DNA of 64,000 nt from Ricordea florida (taxonomy: Eukaryota; Cnidaria; Anthozoa; Corallimorpharia; Ricordeidae). The position numbers and the translations under genes were made by a program. The notes below the pieces were generated by a model. That model saw nothing but the letters and a program-made list of their open reading frames with translations. It made no database searches and had not been told where the DNA came from. Positions 9,101 to 21,800 of the stretch are shown piece by piece (position 1 is the stretch's first letter; each line of letters opens with the position of its first letter). Where the stretch lies: positions 2,312,701 through 2,376,700 of the forward strand of contig OX453276.1 of NCBI GenBank assembly GCA_949710005.1. Direction: 5' to 3'.

Positions 9101-12100
9101 CACACCTTCCAGAAAGAGAAAGGCAGCATCAGTTCCTAATCCAACCAAGGATATTCAGATTGATCAAGTTGGACACTTTCCAGTGTTACAAGACAAACAA
9201 CAGCGTTGCCGCCATTGTAAAACTGGTTACTCGCACATAAAATGTACAAAATGCGGGGTACATCTCTGTTTGGTTAAAGCAAGAAATTGCTTTCCTGTGT
9301 TTCATGCTGTGCAATAACATTCTTGGACATTTGTGCCCTGTTTTAATTTTTGTGAGTCTCAAACTTTAAAACAAAGTTAAGTGAGTAGAATATACAAAAG
9401 AATTGATACGAACCTGTATCTGCCAAGTCAGCATTTTTTTAAAGAACTAATCCTTGAATATTATATCTTGTTTAATTTTGATGTGTTGCATATAAATTTA
9501 AGTGTAATTAAAGGTTTTCTTGTAAGAAAACTTTTGTGTTTTTGAGACCGTTTGTGCATGTTGTTGTTCCACAACAACATGAAACTTTGTTGCCATGGCA
9601 ACATGATATTGTCATTTGGTTCAAGAAAGTGTCTTCTTCATATCCAAAGTGACTTAGTTTTCAAGAGAAATATTTTTGGGCATTACATCTCTTAATTCAT
9701 GCATGATAGGGTTAAACCGAAACTTACTGGCACAAGGGTTACCCCGAGGCCCCCTACAGTATTCATGCCAAGGTTGCTGAGTTGGTATATAACTAATTGC
9801 TAATTATTCACCTAGGAGGTGAATGTATTGTCGGAGATTCTGGGAAATCCGTTTAAGAAAAAAAAAGATGGCTGGCTTCGACTCTCGCTTTACAGCTGTC
9901 TCCGAGAGATTTAGGGGCTTAAGAAATATGTAATTTATATTCTGCCACTATTCACCGAGATTGAAGAGAATAATAAATATTCCCGCATGTGTTTTTTTTT
10001 TTTTGCACGTACCTCGCTATTTCTTACACAATGAAGCAAGAAAATCAGTAGTCCCTGAGATAAAAACGAAAATTAGGAATCACAGTGGATATGGTCAGAT
10101 AGTGAAGTCGGTATTCTGTTCCTAGAAGGCCTATTTACACTGATAATTAAGTTGATTGGCTTTCCAAAAGCATATAGCACTCATTAGACAAAGTTATACT
10201 TTTTTTTTCTTTTTTTTTGGGGGGGGGGGGGGGGTAAAGGCGCAAACGGGCCTTAAGACCAACACGGCCGGTTTCTGTAGCATTGAGTACCTGAAAGTAT
10301 TATTACTTTCCCCTGGATGGGATGCTAGTCCAACGAAGGGTCACCCCCAGCATTATACCCATATGGAGTTAAGTTTCTTGTCTAAGGAAACAACACAGTT
10401 CCATCACCAGGGCTCGAACTCCGGACCTCCTGCTCGGAAGTCTGGCACGCTAACAGCTACACTACCGTGTCTCCTATATACTATATATCTTGTACTATAC
10501 CTTATAAAATAACTCAGACACTACGTGCGCGCTGATTGGTCTAAAACCTATGGGTAATAGTGCGGGTAAGCCCATAGAAAAAGTTAGTTTATTAAAAAGT
10601 TTGTTTATATATAACAGCAAGAAACCGCAGTTTCTGTGGGTTTACCGGCGCAAGAAACCTCGAAGAGGTAAATCACTGGCCTGCGGCTCGTGATTTACAA
10701 GCTCGACTCTTCTCCTGTTCTCCCAACATCGCGCGTGGCTTGTTACACCGATAAACCTTTAGAAACTGCGGTTTATTGCTTAAATATATTATACTATATT
10801 ATACTATACTATACTATACTATACTATGCAATGCTATACTATGCTATGCTGTACCATGCTGTGCTATACTATGCTATGCTGTGCTATACTATGCTATACT
10901 ATACTATACTATACTATACCTAACTATGCTATGCTATGCTATGCAATGCTATACCATGCTATGCCATACTATACCATACTATGCCATACTATCTTGTGGG
11001 GATAGTTTCTAAAGAAACTGGTGCTGCGTCGGTGGGAAGTTGAAACACAAGAAAATGGGTAAATCAAACGAGTTGATTAAGTAAGTTATACCACCGTAAG
11101 GTAAAAAGGAGGTGCTGACGTTTCGAGCGAAGGGCTAACGCTCGAAACGTCAGCACCTCCTTTTTACCTTACGGTGGTATAACTTACTTAATCAACTCGT
11201 TTGATTTACCCATTTTCTTATGCCATACTATACCATGCTATGCCATACTATACCATGCTGTGCTATACTATGCTATACTATACTATACAAAACAGTTGTA
11301 AGGAAAAGTTGGGGCGATAAAATTGAAGGCATCAGGAGTAGGAAACGAACTCTTGAAACAATTACCTGAAGAGAGTTGAGAACAGTGAAGACGTACTGCG
11401 ATACTACGCCTGCGCGAGTGACACTTAATAACCCGGCTAACCACGTGACTCCCAGCAATGGAAATAACACAATGCAAGCTTTCAAGGTCGTCCTAAAGTA
11501 TCACAGTAAAAATATGTATAAAAATCACGTTATATGGGTTAAAATACAGATAACAAGGTTGAAACCACACTGTACAGTAAAACAAACAGTACCACAGTAC
11601 AGTACTGTTCAGTAGCTTTACAAAGAATGGTCACACTACATAGTTTGATCCACAGATGAAAAAGTTAGAACCACACTGTATAGTAAAACAAACAGTACCA
11701 CAGTACAGTACTGTTCAGTAGCTTTACAAAGAATGGTCACACTGCATGGTTTGATCCACAGATGAAAAAGTTAGAACCACAATGTATAGTAAAACAAACA
11801 GTACCACAGTACAGTACTGTTCAGTAGCTTTACAAAGAATGGTCACACTACATAGTTTGATCCACAGATGAAAAAGTTAGAACCACACTGTATAGTAAAA
11901 CAAACAGTACCACAGTACAGTACTGTTCAGTAGCTTCACAAAGAATGGTCACACTGCATGGTTTGATCCACAGATGAAAAAGTTAGAACCACAATGTATA
12001 GTAAAACAAACAGTACCACAGTACAGTACTGTTCAATAGCTTTACAAGGAATGGTCACACTACATGGTTTGATCCACAGATGAAAAAGTTAGAACCACAG

Positions 12101-15100
12101 TGTATAGTAAAACAAACAGTACCACAGTACAGTACTGTTCAGTAGCGTTCCAAAGAATGGTCACACTGCATGGTTTGATACACAAATGAAAACTTTAGGA
12201 CCACCGTACAGTGTATAGTACATTAATTTTTCTTTTGCACAGAGCTTTATGGTCGGGCCTTTTGCAGCGTACCTTACTGAATTCATTCTGGCCAACTCTG
12301 TTCTTGGCATTGACACTATCTCTTTTGCTACGCAGGTGAACAATACGATATTGATCTGCGAAAAAAGAATATTTTCAGTTCAGCTAGTCAGTTGTAATCA
12401 ACACTAACGTAAAACGTTCCATGAGGTCTGGTCGAACAAATAGGGCTACTACTATTTTAAGATTACCTAGACAGAGGAAAAATACATTTTCTTGTTATAT
12501 GGCGGGCGGGTAAGATAAGGGGAGTCTTGAGTTCTGATTTGCTACTAGTGCGAAAGAAAACAAAATAGCTTTCTAATAAATCCCTTATTGACCAAGCTTG
12601 TTCGCTAAAGATAGCCGGGTATTGGCCTCGTCCTTTTTTTGCGTTTATTGACGTCTCGGTCAATAAAACGCAAAAACTGAACTAAGTTAATATGCGTCCA
12701 TATTGACTTCACGCATGGTCAATAACGCACATGTTTTGTGGTCGTATAATATAATTTTACTGTCTGTAGGTTTGTATATAACTTCTCATATAAAACGATT
12801 TGGAAGCAGAAACTAGGGATGAACAAAACATGCGGGTATTTCATCCGATTTGTTTTATCTGAAATGATTTATCCAGTGAGACGATGAACGTTTTACCACC
12901 GTAAGATGAAAGGAAATTTGACGTGTGGAGCGTTAGTCTCGCTCTGATAACGTAATCTGTGAGTAACAAGAGGCTGGCAGAGATATAAAATCTGGACTCT
13001 ACTATTAATATTCAACCTTGTGAGTATGCAATACGTACCGCTACGATCAATAATACTGGTCCCACGAAAGACCAAATGAAGTAATGCTCCGTCGACAGCC
13101 AACACCTAAAACGTAAATACAGACATATATTGCGCCACTGTTAGAGAATGTCATTTTGCTATTCTTGACAGCAAGAGTTCTTTCAAATGGCCGTCACCTT
13201 CTAATAGTGAGTGTCCTGAAAGGGTAAAATGGGAATTGGGATTGACCCTGCGAAAATGGGATTTAAGTCACTGGGAATGGGAATTTTTTTCCGAATTCTG
13301 CCAGTTGGAATAAGATTTGAGCACTGGGAAGCGGGATGGGTACCACCACCACCCCCTATTGATTATGTATCGATTAGTAATGGAGTACAAATGTAACACA
13401 AGGCAGCACATCTCACATATTAATATCTTTATCATAATTTACTTCCGGTTATAAAAATTACGTTAAAGGTTCGTAAGACTAATAGTCAGCATAGAGGAGT
13501 TGAACATGTAAAGTATGTTTGTTTCTTAAAACAAGCATATTAAGGGACGGACCATAAGAAAAGTGATGGGGGGGGGGGGTTGGAAAAAAAAAATTTCATG
13601 CAAGGGAAAGTGCCAAGAAAAAAATTCATGCAAAGAAGAAGGTAAAAAAAAATCATGCAGAAGGAAGGTCCAATTGTGACTTTTTCATACGTAGAAAAAA
13701 AATTCGTGCAAGCTGAAAATTCCCCACCCTCCCCCCCATCACTTTTCTAATGGTCCGTCCCTAAAAGATTTGGTGGCCTATCGATTATTCATCGATTACT
13801 CATTAATTAGAAGATATCATGAATAACTAATCAACTGATTAACCACCGATAACCTATTGATTCCTCATTGATTTCATTTATGTTTTTAAATTATTACCCC
13901 TGGTGTTAATTTTGTGCTGACGGGTAGAAAAACAGATTTAAATGTTAAATTGGACCATCTGTTTTCATGATTCACCAACACAGCGTGAAAAAAAATGAAA
14001 AAGTAGCATGTCTAGTAAAAACACTACAAGCAAGAGAAAACGAGGGAAGAGAACGTATCTTGCATACTGGGTTCTCTCACTATGATAAGGGCACAGAATC
14101 TATTTTTAGATCTGGAAACTATTTCAACTGACCAATGGCTGATGACCTTCTCATCACGTGGTTGTAATTTCAATGCGCCATGTGGAAACCGCGCAGCCAT
14201 GGAACGAGATGTAAATAGATTCCGCGCTAAAAATAGATTCTGTCCCCTTATCATATCAGACGGGGTTATGTTCTCTTTCCTCATTTTCTCTTGCTACAAA
14301 TTACTGTCATTGCCAACAGTTACTGCACTAGGGTTGTGTATGATGTGAAGAGTAGTTTAGTATGCAGTTTTATAAATTAAACTCACCAGCTTGAGTCAGT
14401 GTATTGATGAATTCCACCAGCCACAAAGTTCGCAATGGCTAAAGATCCTCCCACCACAATACCAGGAAAACCTTAAAATGTATAAATGTCAATGTAAAAA
14501 CCATTTTAGATGAACGAACCTGCAACGGAGAATTAAAGTGCAAGTACCTATAGTGGAAGACACTTGGGTAGGTTGGAATATTGTGATTAATTACAAAATC
14601 CTTTGTTCCCTAAAAACGGTCGATGTGCAGCTTTTTCAATACACTGTTGGTCAAATAGAGAGGGGGACGTTTTCATCAGGTACCACAAAACCAAATTATC
14701 CGTAGCATCATGTAATAAAACTCGTTTATTACCTTAGCTAAAGATAGTTGTATCTTGCTCTTTTGGGTAACCAATCACACTGCAGGATTTGGCGTATTTT
14801 GCCCGCTCGCTTGACTACAAATACAACGAATAAAATAAAGAGGATATTATCCGGCGGTGCTGAGATATGAAATTTACTTTCGAGGGGTGACTTTGACAAG
14901 GCCTTTGCTTGCCATTACAAAAATTGAGCGTGAAAACCTGGCCATGACGTCATCAATATCTTCACGTGTGAGTATTTGGAAAATATGTCACTTAGTTCCC
15001 ATATGTAGTCATATGAATATTGTAAGTGATGTATTTTGCAGTAAAGTACTCGTGTCATTATATTAATAAAATCTCGTTAGTTTACTCTCACCTAATGAGA

Positions 15101-15811
15101 AACAGTAACACAGAATCATGTTCAGTCCCGGGTCGTAAACTTCAACTATCAATTGATACAACATGATGCCTTCAATTAACATCCAACAGAACGATACCAG
15201 GTAGAAGTAATGAATGAACGCTGCCACAGATACGCACAACACCTGGCAGGGAAGAAAATGGTGAAGTTTACAGACATGCAATAGTTGTATTTGTTAAGGA
15301 TATGTATTAAATGTTGGTTAAACCAGGGTTGTTTTAACCTGTTCATGTGTAGCGTCTATTCCAGCAAGAAACACCAGCTGGGCCATGGCTAAAGCTCCAA
15401 CAAGATTGACATGTACATGGCTCTGTTGATCGTATCTGGAACAGCTGTGCAAAAAATCAAAAATCATTCATGATTCAAGATTGGATGATAAACTTCAGTA
15501 GCGAAAGAGTTAGAGTATACTAAAACCATTATTCCTTTTTTTTATCATACTCACAGCAACATGAAATAAGTAACAATTGTAATCGTCTCTCCTATTAAGG
15601 ACACACTGAGACCAACGTAGGTGATCAGTTGCAAAGCATGACGGTTCCTCTCTGAGAACTGAAATGATTTTAAGAAAGGACCTTTGTTAGTACTGGCATC
15701 TATTTCCATATAAGGAAACTGTGAATTTACAAATGAAAAGACTCTTTATTAAAGAAATATTCTACGGGAACTTTTTCCTAACAGTTTTGAAAAAAAAACA
15801 TAGCATTGTTA

Positions 15812-15867
<56 letters not shown>

Positions 15868-18800
15868 TAATGATTAAATAATGAGAGCACCACCGTAGTG
15901 AATATCTGTAGTGAATAATTAGAATGCCTATCCAAAAGCGACCCTTTTTAACCATTTAAATAAAAAGCAAATTATCCTTCTTAAACCATTCAAAACAGCG
16001 CTAATACTGCCCATTTGTGGTTACCCAAAATAACACTAAATCCTGCCTCCTTTTAACCACCCAATATGACCACCAAAAACTGCTCCATTTAACCATTCAA
16101 AAGAGAAATCTTGAGAAGTGTAATGTTTAGCATTACACAGTGGCGTGACACGCCTTGCCTCATGTAACAAAGCATTCTGGGAATACAAGAAATAGATTGT
16201 ACACGTGTTTCATGTATATGGCCGGTGTGTTGACTTTGTGTTGTCTTCTGTGATTCATACCTTCGTTCGGAACACTACATTGGCGACGAGGATCGGCAAA
16301 TCGCTCCAAAACACTCATAACTATCTTTGTGACCGAGTGTGTACTCGTTGTGATGGCTACAGCGATTCCAACCTTCGAAGCGTTTGACATATCAGTACAT
16401 TCGGATGGCGCGATTGCACAACGTTGGCGAAAGTGGATAAAACGTCTCGAAAACCTCTTTATTGCCGCTGCTATTAGTGATAAGAAGAGACAGAGAGCTC
16501 TTTTACTGTACTACGCCGGAGAGGAAGTATCTGAAATTTTTGACACTCTACCGGACACGGGTGAAGATTTCGAAACGGCCAAAACGAAGCTGAATGCGTA
16601 CTTTGACCCGAAGAAGAATGTGGAATTTGAGATATACACGTTTCGGCAGGCGAAACAAAGCTTGGGTGAAACCATGAACTCGTATCACTCTCGATTGCGG
16701 CAGTTGGCAGCTACATGTGAATTTCATGATGTCGATAAGGAAGTTAAATCTCAAATAATTCAGTCGTGCACTTCGCAGCGTCTTCGCCGGAAAGCGCTGA
16801 GGGATTCGACTATGACACTCGAAGCCCTATTAGCCGAAGCAAGAGCGTTGGAGGTCTCGGAACAGCAAGCGACTGACATAGAATCTCCCGGAAGTGCCAA
16901 TGCTGTATTTCCTCAGGAGTCCAAAACACAGGACAAGACGGCTCGTTGTTTTAAATGTGGTGGAAGCTGGCCCCACGATGCTAAAGCTGGGTGTCCTGCT
17001 CAGAATCGAAAGTGCAACTCTTGCCAAAAATATGGCCATTATGCGCGGTGTTGTCGAGGCTCTCAAAAGGGTCAGTCTCCTGGGAAGGGTGGAACACCTC
17101 GAAAAGGAAACAGGAAGCAAAGACGTCGAAACTTCAAGCCCCCGCGAACTGTCAACCGAGTGAACGAAGAGTCAAAGCCACGCTCATCGCCGTCGAGTTC
17201 AGGTGATGAATACACATTTACGTTGGATTCCCCTACCAAGGTCAGTGCTCCTTTTGTGTCATTAAAGGTCAATGGTGTTATCTGCAAGTTCTTAGTGGAC
17301 TCTGGAGCCAGTGTGAACATTGTGAGTCATGATGTGTCGAAGATGTTGAATAGGAGACTAGAACTTTGTGATACTGAAGTGTATGCTTTCAACTCATCTA
17401 AACCCCTTCCCGTGCTGGGTAAATTCAAGGCCTTAGTGGAATCCAAGTGTCATTCAGTTGACTCTGAGTTTCTTGTGGTAGATGGCAAAACATCTCTTCT
17501 TGGATACACAACTGCTACAGACTTGGGGATACTGCAAATTGCAAACGCGGTGTCTGTGGAAAGGAATGTGTTTCAAAATTACCCTAGTCTTTTTAGTGGG
17601 CTTGGAAAGATGAAGAGTGTTGAGGTCAAATTGCATATTGATGAGAATGTGAAACCTGTTCATCAATCACACAGACGTATCCCATTTCATCAAAGAAAGA
17701 ATCTTGAAGCTTGTGTTGAATCCCTGTTACAACAGGATATTATTGAGCCGTCTGATGGACCCACCCCATGGGTATCTCCTGTGGTCTTGGTGCCCAAGCT
17801 CAAACAGCCTGGTGGCGTACGCTTGTGTGTGGACATGAGGGAAGCTAATAAAGCAATAATCCGAGAAAGACACCTCATGCCCACCCTTGATGAAGTGGTA
17901 CACGACCTCAACGGTGCCAAGGTGTTTAGCAAGCTAGATCTCAATCAAGGATATCATCAGCTTGTCCTGCACCCAGACTCCAGGCATATCACCACATTCT
18001 CCACTCATTTTGGTCTGTTCAGGTATAAACGCCTAAGTTTTGGAATAAATGCCGCAGCTGAAAAATTTCAAAATGTGATTGCTCCTGCTATTAGTGACAT
18101 TCCCAATGTCAAGAACATTAGCGATGATGTCATCATCTATGGAGTTAACACGGAAGACCATGATAAGACCTTGCATGCAGTTCTAACCCGTTTCAAGGAG
18201 TTGAACTTGACTCTGAATAAAGGAAAGTGTCAGTTTTACATGCCACGTATTGAGTTTTTTGGCATGGTTTTTAGTGCAGATGGAATGTCGCCCGACCCTG
18301 CAAAAGTGGAAGCGATCAAGCAGGCAGAGGCACCTACCTCAGTGAGTGATGTGCGCAGCCTGTTGGGCATGACCAACTATGTGTCTCGCTTCATACGTGA
18401 TTACGCAGACATTGTGGCTCCTTTGCGCAACCTCACTCACAAGGGCGTTGAATTCAAATGGGAAGATGTTCACCAAGCAGCATTAGATAGACTCAAGCGT
18501 AGTCTCACCTCAGATGAAGTAATGGCTTATTTCGACCCTAGTAAGAAGTCCATCCTGCTCGTGGATGCCAGTCCTGTTGGATTAGGCGCAGTGTTAACTC
18601 AAGATGGCAAAGTGATCTCCTACGCCAGCAAAGCCCTCTCAAGTGTGGAAAGGCGTTACTCTCAAATCGAGCGTGAGGCATTGGCAATCGCATGGGGTTG
18701 TCATCACTTCCGTATTTACCTCCTGGAAGTCACTTCAAAGTCGTGACAGATCACAAGCCATTGTTATCCATCTTCAACAGCGCTACTTCCCAAGCGTCAG

Positions 18801-21800
18801 CCAGGATTGAGAATTGGCGTCTCAAGCTGCAATCGTTCAACTTCGACGTGTTCTATGCAAGAGGTGACCTGAATCCAGCAGATTACATCTCGAGGCATCT
18901 CCAGAGTGACACGAATTGTGATCTCATCGCAGAGTCTGCAGAGCAGTATGTCAACTTCGTGATGTCTCAAGCCACACCCAAGGCCTTGAGCAGAGAAGAG
19001 ATCATTGAAGCAACCAGAAAAGATGTCACTCTTCAAGAAGTAATGCGCCTCATCTCAACTGGCCAGTGGGATAACCTGAAGCCAGTGGAGGGAGTGGACC
19101 CAAATACTCTCAAGATATTTGCCAATGTCCGCAGTGAGCTAACCTCAGTGGATGGCAACCTTGTACTTCGTGGACGTCGCATAGTAATACCTGATGCCCT
19201 TCAGAAGCAAGTAGTCAAGTTGGCTCATGAGGGCCATCAAGGGCTAGTTAAGACTCGCACCCTGTTACGCTCAAAGGTCTGGTTCCCAAGAATGGACAGC
19301 CTAGTTGATTCTATTGTGAAACGATGTACTCCCTGTCAAGTTGCAATGCCTAAGTTTTCCCGTGAGCCTTTGCAGATGACTCTTTTGCCAAGTGGTCCCT
19401 GGGAACAAGTGAGCATTGATTTTTGTGAAGTTGCTGGACACTATGTCCTTGTTGTAATCGATGACTACTCAAGATTTCCTGAGATCGAGATCGTCCACTC
19501 TACCTCTGCCAAAACAGTGATTCCTAAGCTCGACCGCATATTTGCTGCTTATGGGATACCTCAAGTGGTAAAATCCGATAACGGTCCCCCCTTTAATGGT
19601 AGCGAATTTGCACAATTTGCTAAGTACCTCGGTTTCAAGCACCGAAAGGTGTCTCCTTTGTGGCCCGAAGCCAATGGAGAAGTGGAACGCTTTATGAAAA
19701 CCTTTGGAAAAGTACTGCGCACCACTGCACACTGGAAACAAGATATGTATCAGTTCCTTCGCAACTATCGTGCCACACCCCATTGTACTACCGGTGTTGC
19801 CCCTGCTACAGCCCTGTTTGGCAGGCCAATTAGAACCAAGTTGCCCAACCCTGTTGTCGTGACAAGTGGTGAAAGTCATGACCCTGTAACCATGCGCCAG
19901 AGGGATGCTCATCAGAAACTCAAGATCAAGACCAGAGCTGAGTCAAGAAGAACCATCAAAGATTGTGACATTCAGGTCGGAGACACAGTGCTAGTGAAAC
20001 AGCCAAAGCAACAAAAGCTGTCAACACCCTATCATCCGACCCCGTTAACTGTCACAAAGAAGCATCACAGTATGTTAACCGCAGAAAACGATGACCGAAA
20101 AGTTACACGTAATTCATCTTACTTCAAGAAGCTTCTGGCTGAAGATACAACTCTCCGAACCAGTCCAGCACTTGAGGGAGAGACAGTTGGCCTCGATGCT
20201 GAGCCCAGCAGCCCTCCTTCACCTATTCCAGTCTCGGTTCAGGGGTTCACAGATTCCCCAGTGGACCCCGGTGGAAATGCTGAAATCCTGACTGAATCTA
20301 TGCCTAGAAGGTCTCCACGTGTATCCGTGCCCCCAAGGAGACTCATTGAAGAGATTTGATTAGGGATGATCGACTGATTTTTAAACTGTGTTTAAACATT
20401 GTATTTTATGGATATTCGTTATGACTGTTCCCCCATGATGTGAAAATTGATTTACAGACGTTGTTTGAGATTTATGAACTTTCAATCTTTTGGAACATCT
20501 AGCTATTTAACGTTTAAGTTAAGAACGTTGCATTAGGCACATAACCCATTTTTCAAGTCTATTTGCATATTCTAAACAGTGTAAATTTTGTTGCATTGTA
20601 TCTATTGTTGCTGTTTCTTATTCCCAGTTACTCTACCTTGATTGTGTGCTTCTTAACTGAAGGAAAGGAGAAATGTAATGTTTAGCATTACACAGTGGCG
20701 TGACACGCCTTGCCTCATGTAACAAAGCATTCTGGGAATACAAGAAATAGATTGTACACGTGTTTCATGTATATGGCCGGTGTGTTGACTTTGTGTTGTC
20801 TTCTGTGATTCATATCTTCGTTCGGAACACTACAAGAAGATGCCGTAAAAACTGCCTCTTTTTACACATCAACATATAACTTCTAAAAACTGCCTTTTAC
20901 CTATCTAAAATAACTTTTAAAAACAACGTCTCTGTTATCCATCAAATTAACCTCTAAAAAATGCATCTTTTTACCCATCTGAACCATCATCAAAAGCTCT
21001 TCCTTTTTTAACTATCTAAATCATCACCAAAAAGTACCTCTATTAACCCTTTCTATATGGGCTAGTTTAGTCTTACCTTATGCTGTTTTACATCCATAAG
21101 AACCGCGAAGTTTGTAAGATGATTGCACGTGCACACTACGTGAGAGCTGTTTGCCTCCACCAAACTACATCCAACATCTGACCAGCTTCCTGTTGTCCTA
21201 CAATTCCAATAATTTGTTGATTGATTGATGAGTCGACTTAAGATTACTTGTTTGATTAATTTAATTTAATTTAATTTACTCAACTTTAATTATACAGATC
21301 TCAGCATACAATACAAATTAAAGATTAATTAACAATTAAAATAAATACAAAAATACAAGATCTGAATAATTAGGTCAGTTTATACAGAATACGAAGATTC
21401 CTTATAAAAATAAACTGCCTTAATAAAGATCAAACAGTATAAACATAACAATATCTTACTAATTAATTAATTAATTAATTATAAAAATCCGTCCTTCTTT
21501 ACATTAAATTTATTAAGATAAAAATTATTGATACTATTCTTAAATAATGAAACATGTTCAATTGTTCTGATTTGTTATAGTCTTAAAACAAAAGTGTTAC
21601 ATGAATATTGACCTGTAATTTAAATTTATGACGATCCAAGTAAAACCTGAAAATATGTTGTGAAGTAATGATGAGTCCAGTTACGTAACATCCTTCGTCG
21701 CCGCACAGAATAATAACCTTATAGAGAAGGTTTGGGATTTTTGGTGATGGTCTCTCATGAAGCTTTACATGCAGTTTTCAAAATAACTTTGTTTCGTGGT

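Larger units (their letters stand above)
16119..20834 (+). mobile_element. Ty3/gypsy-type LTR retrotransposon, young insertion
   Basis: A 4716-bp element with 161-bp LTRs at 16119-16279 and 20674-20834, identical except for one C/T (16260 versus 20815). It is flanked by the 5-bp duplication AGAAG (16114-16118 and 20835-20839). The LTRs begin TGTAATG and end ACTACA. A primer-binding-site-like TGGCGACGAGGATCGG follows the 5' LTR, and a polypurine tract (GAAGGAAAGGAGAAA) precedes the 3' LTR. Domain order is gag, protease, RT, RNase H, integrase, which is the Ty3/gypsy order. No env and no obvious chromodomain are seen. It is antisense in an adhesion GPCR intron. Confidence 0.96.

Noticed and set aside
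10690-11012. Tyr/Leu-rich and Cys/Tyr-rich frames of 77-78 residues
   Set aside because: Translations of the pentanucleotide microsatellite.
18692-18760. Programmed frameshift between the two pol frames
   Set aside because: The position in mid-RNase H is unusual for regulation and no slippery heptamer with a downstream structure is evident; a small indel is simpler.
19469-19912. 147-residue minus-strand frame in the integrase region
   Set aside because: Antisense shadow of the integrase coding sequence.
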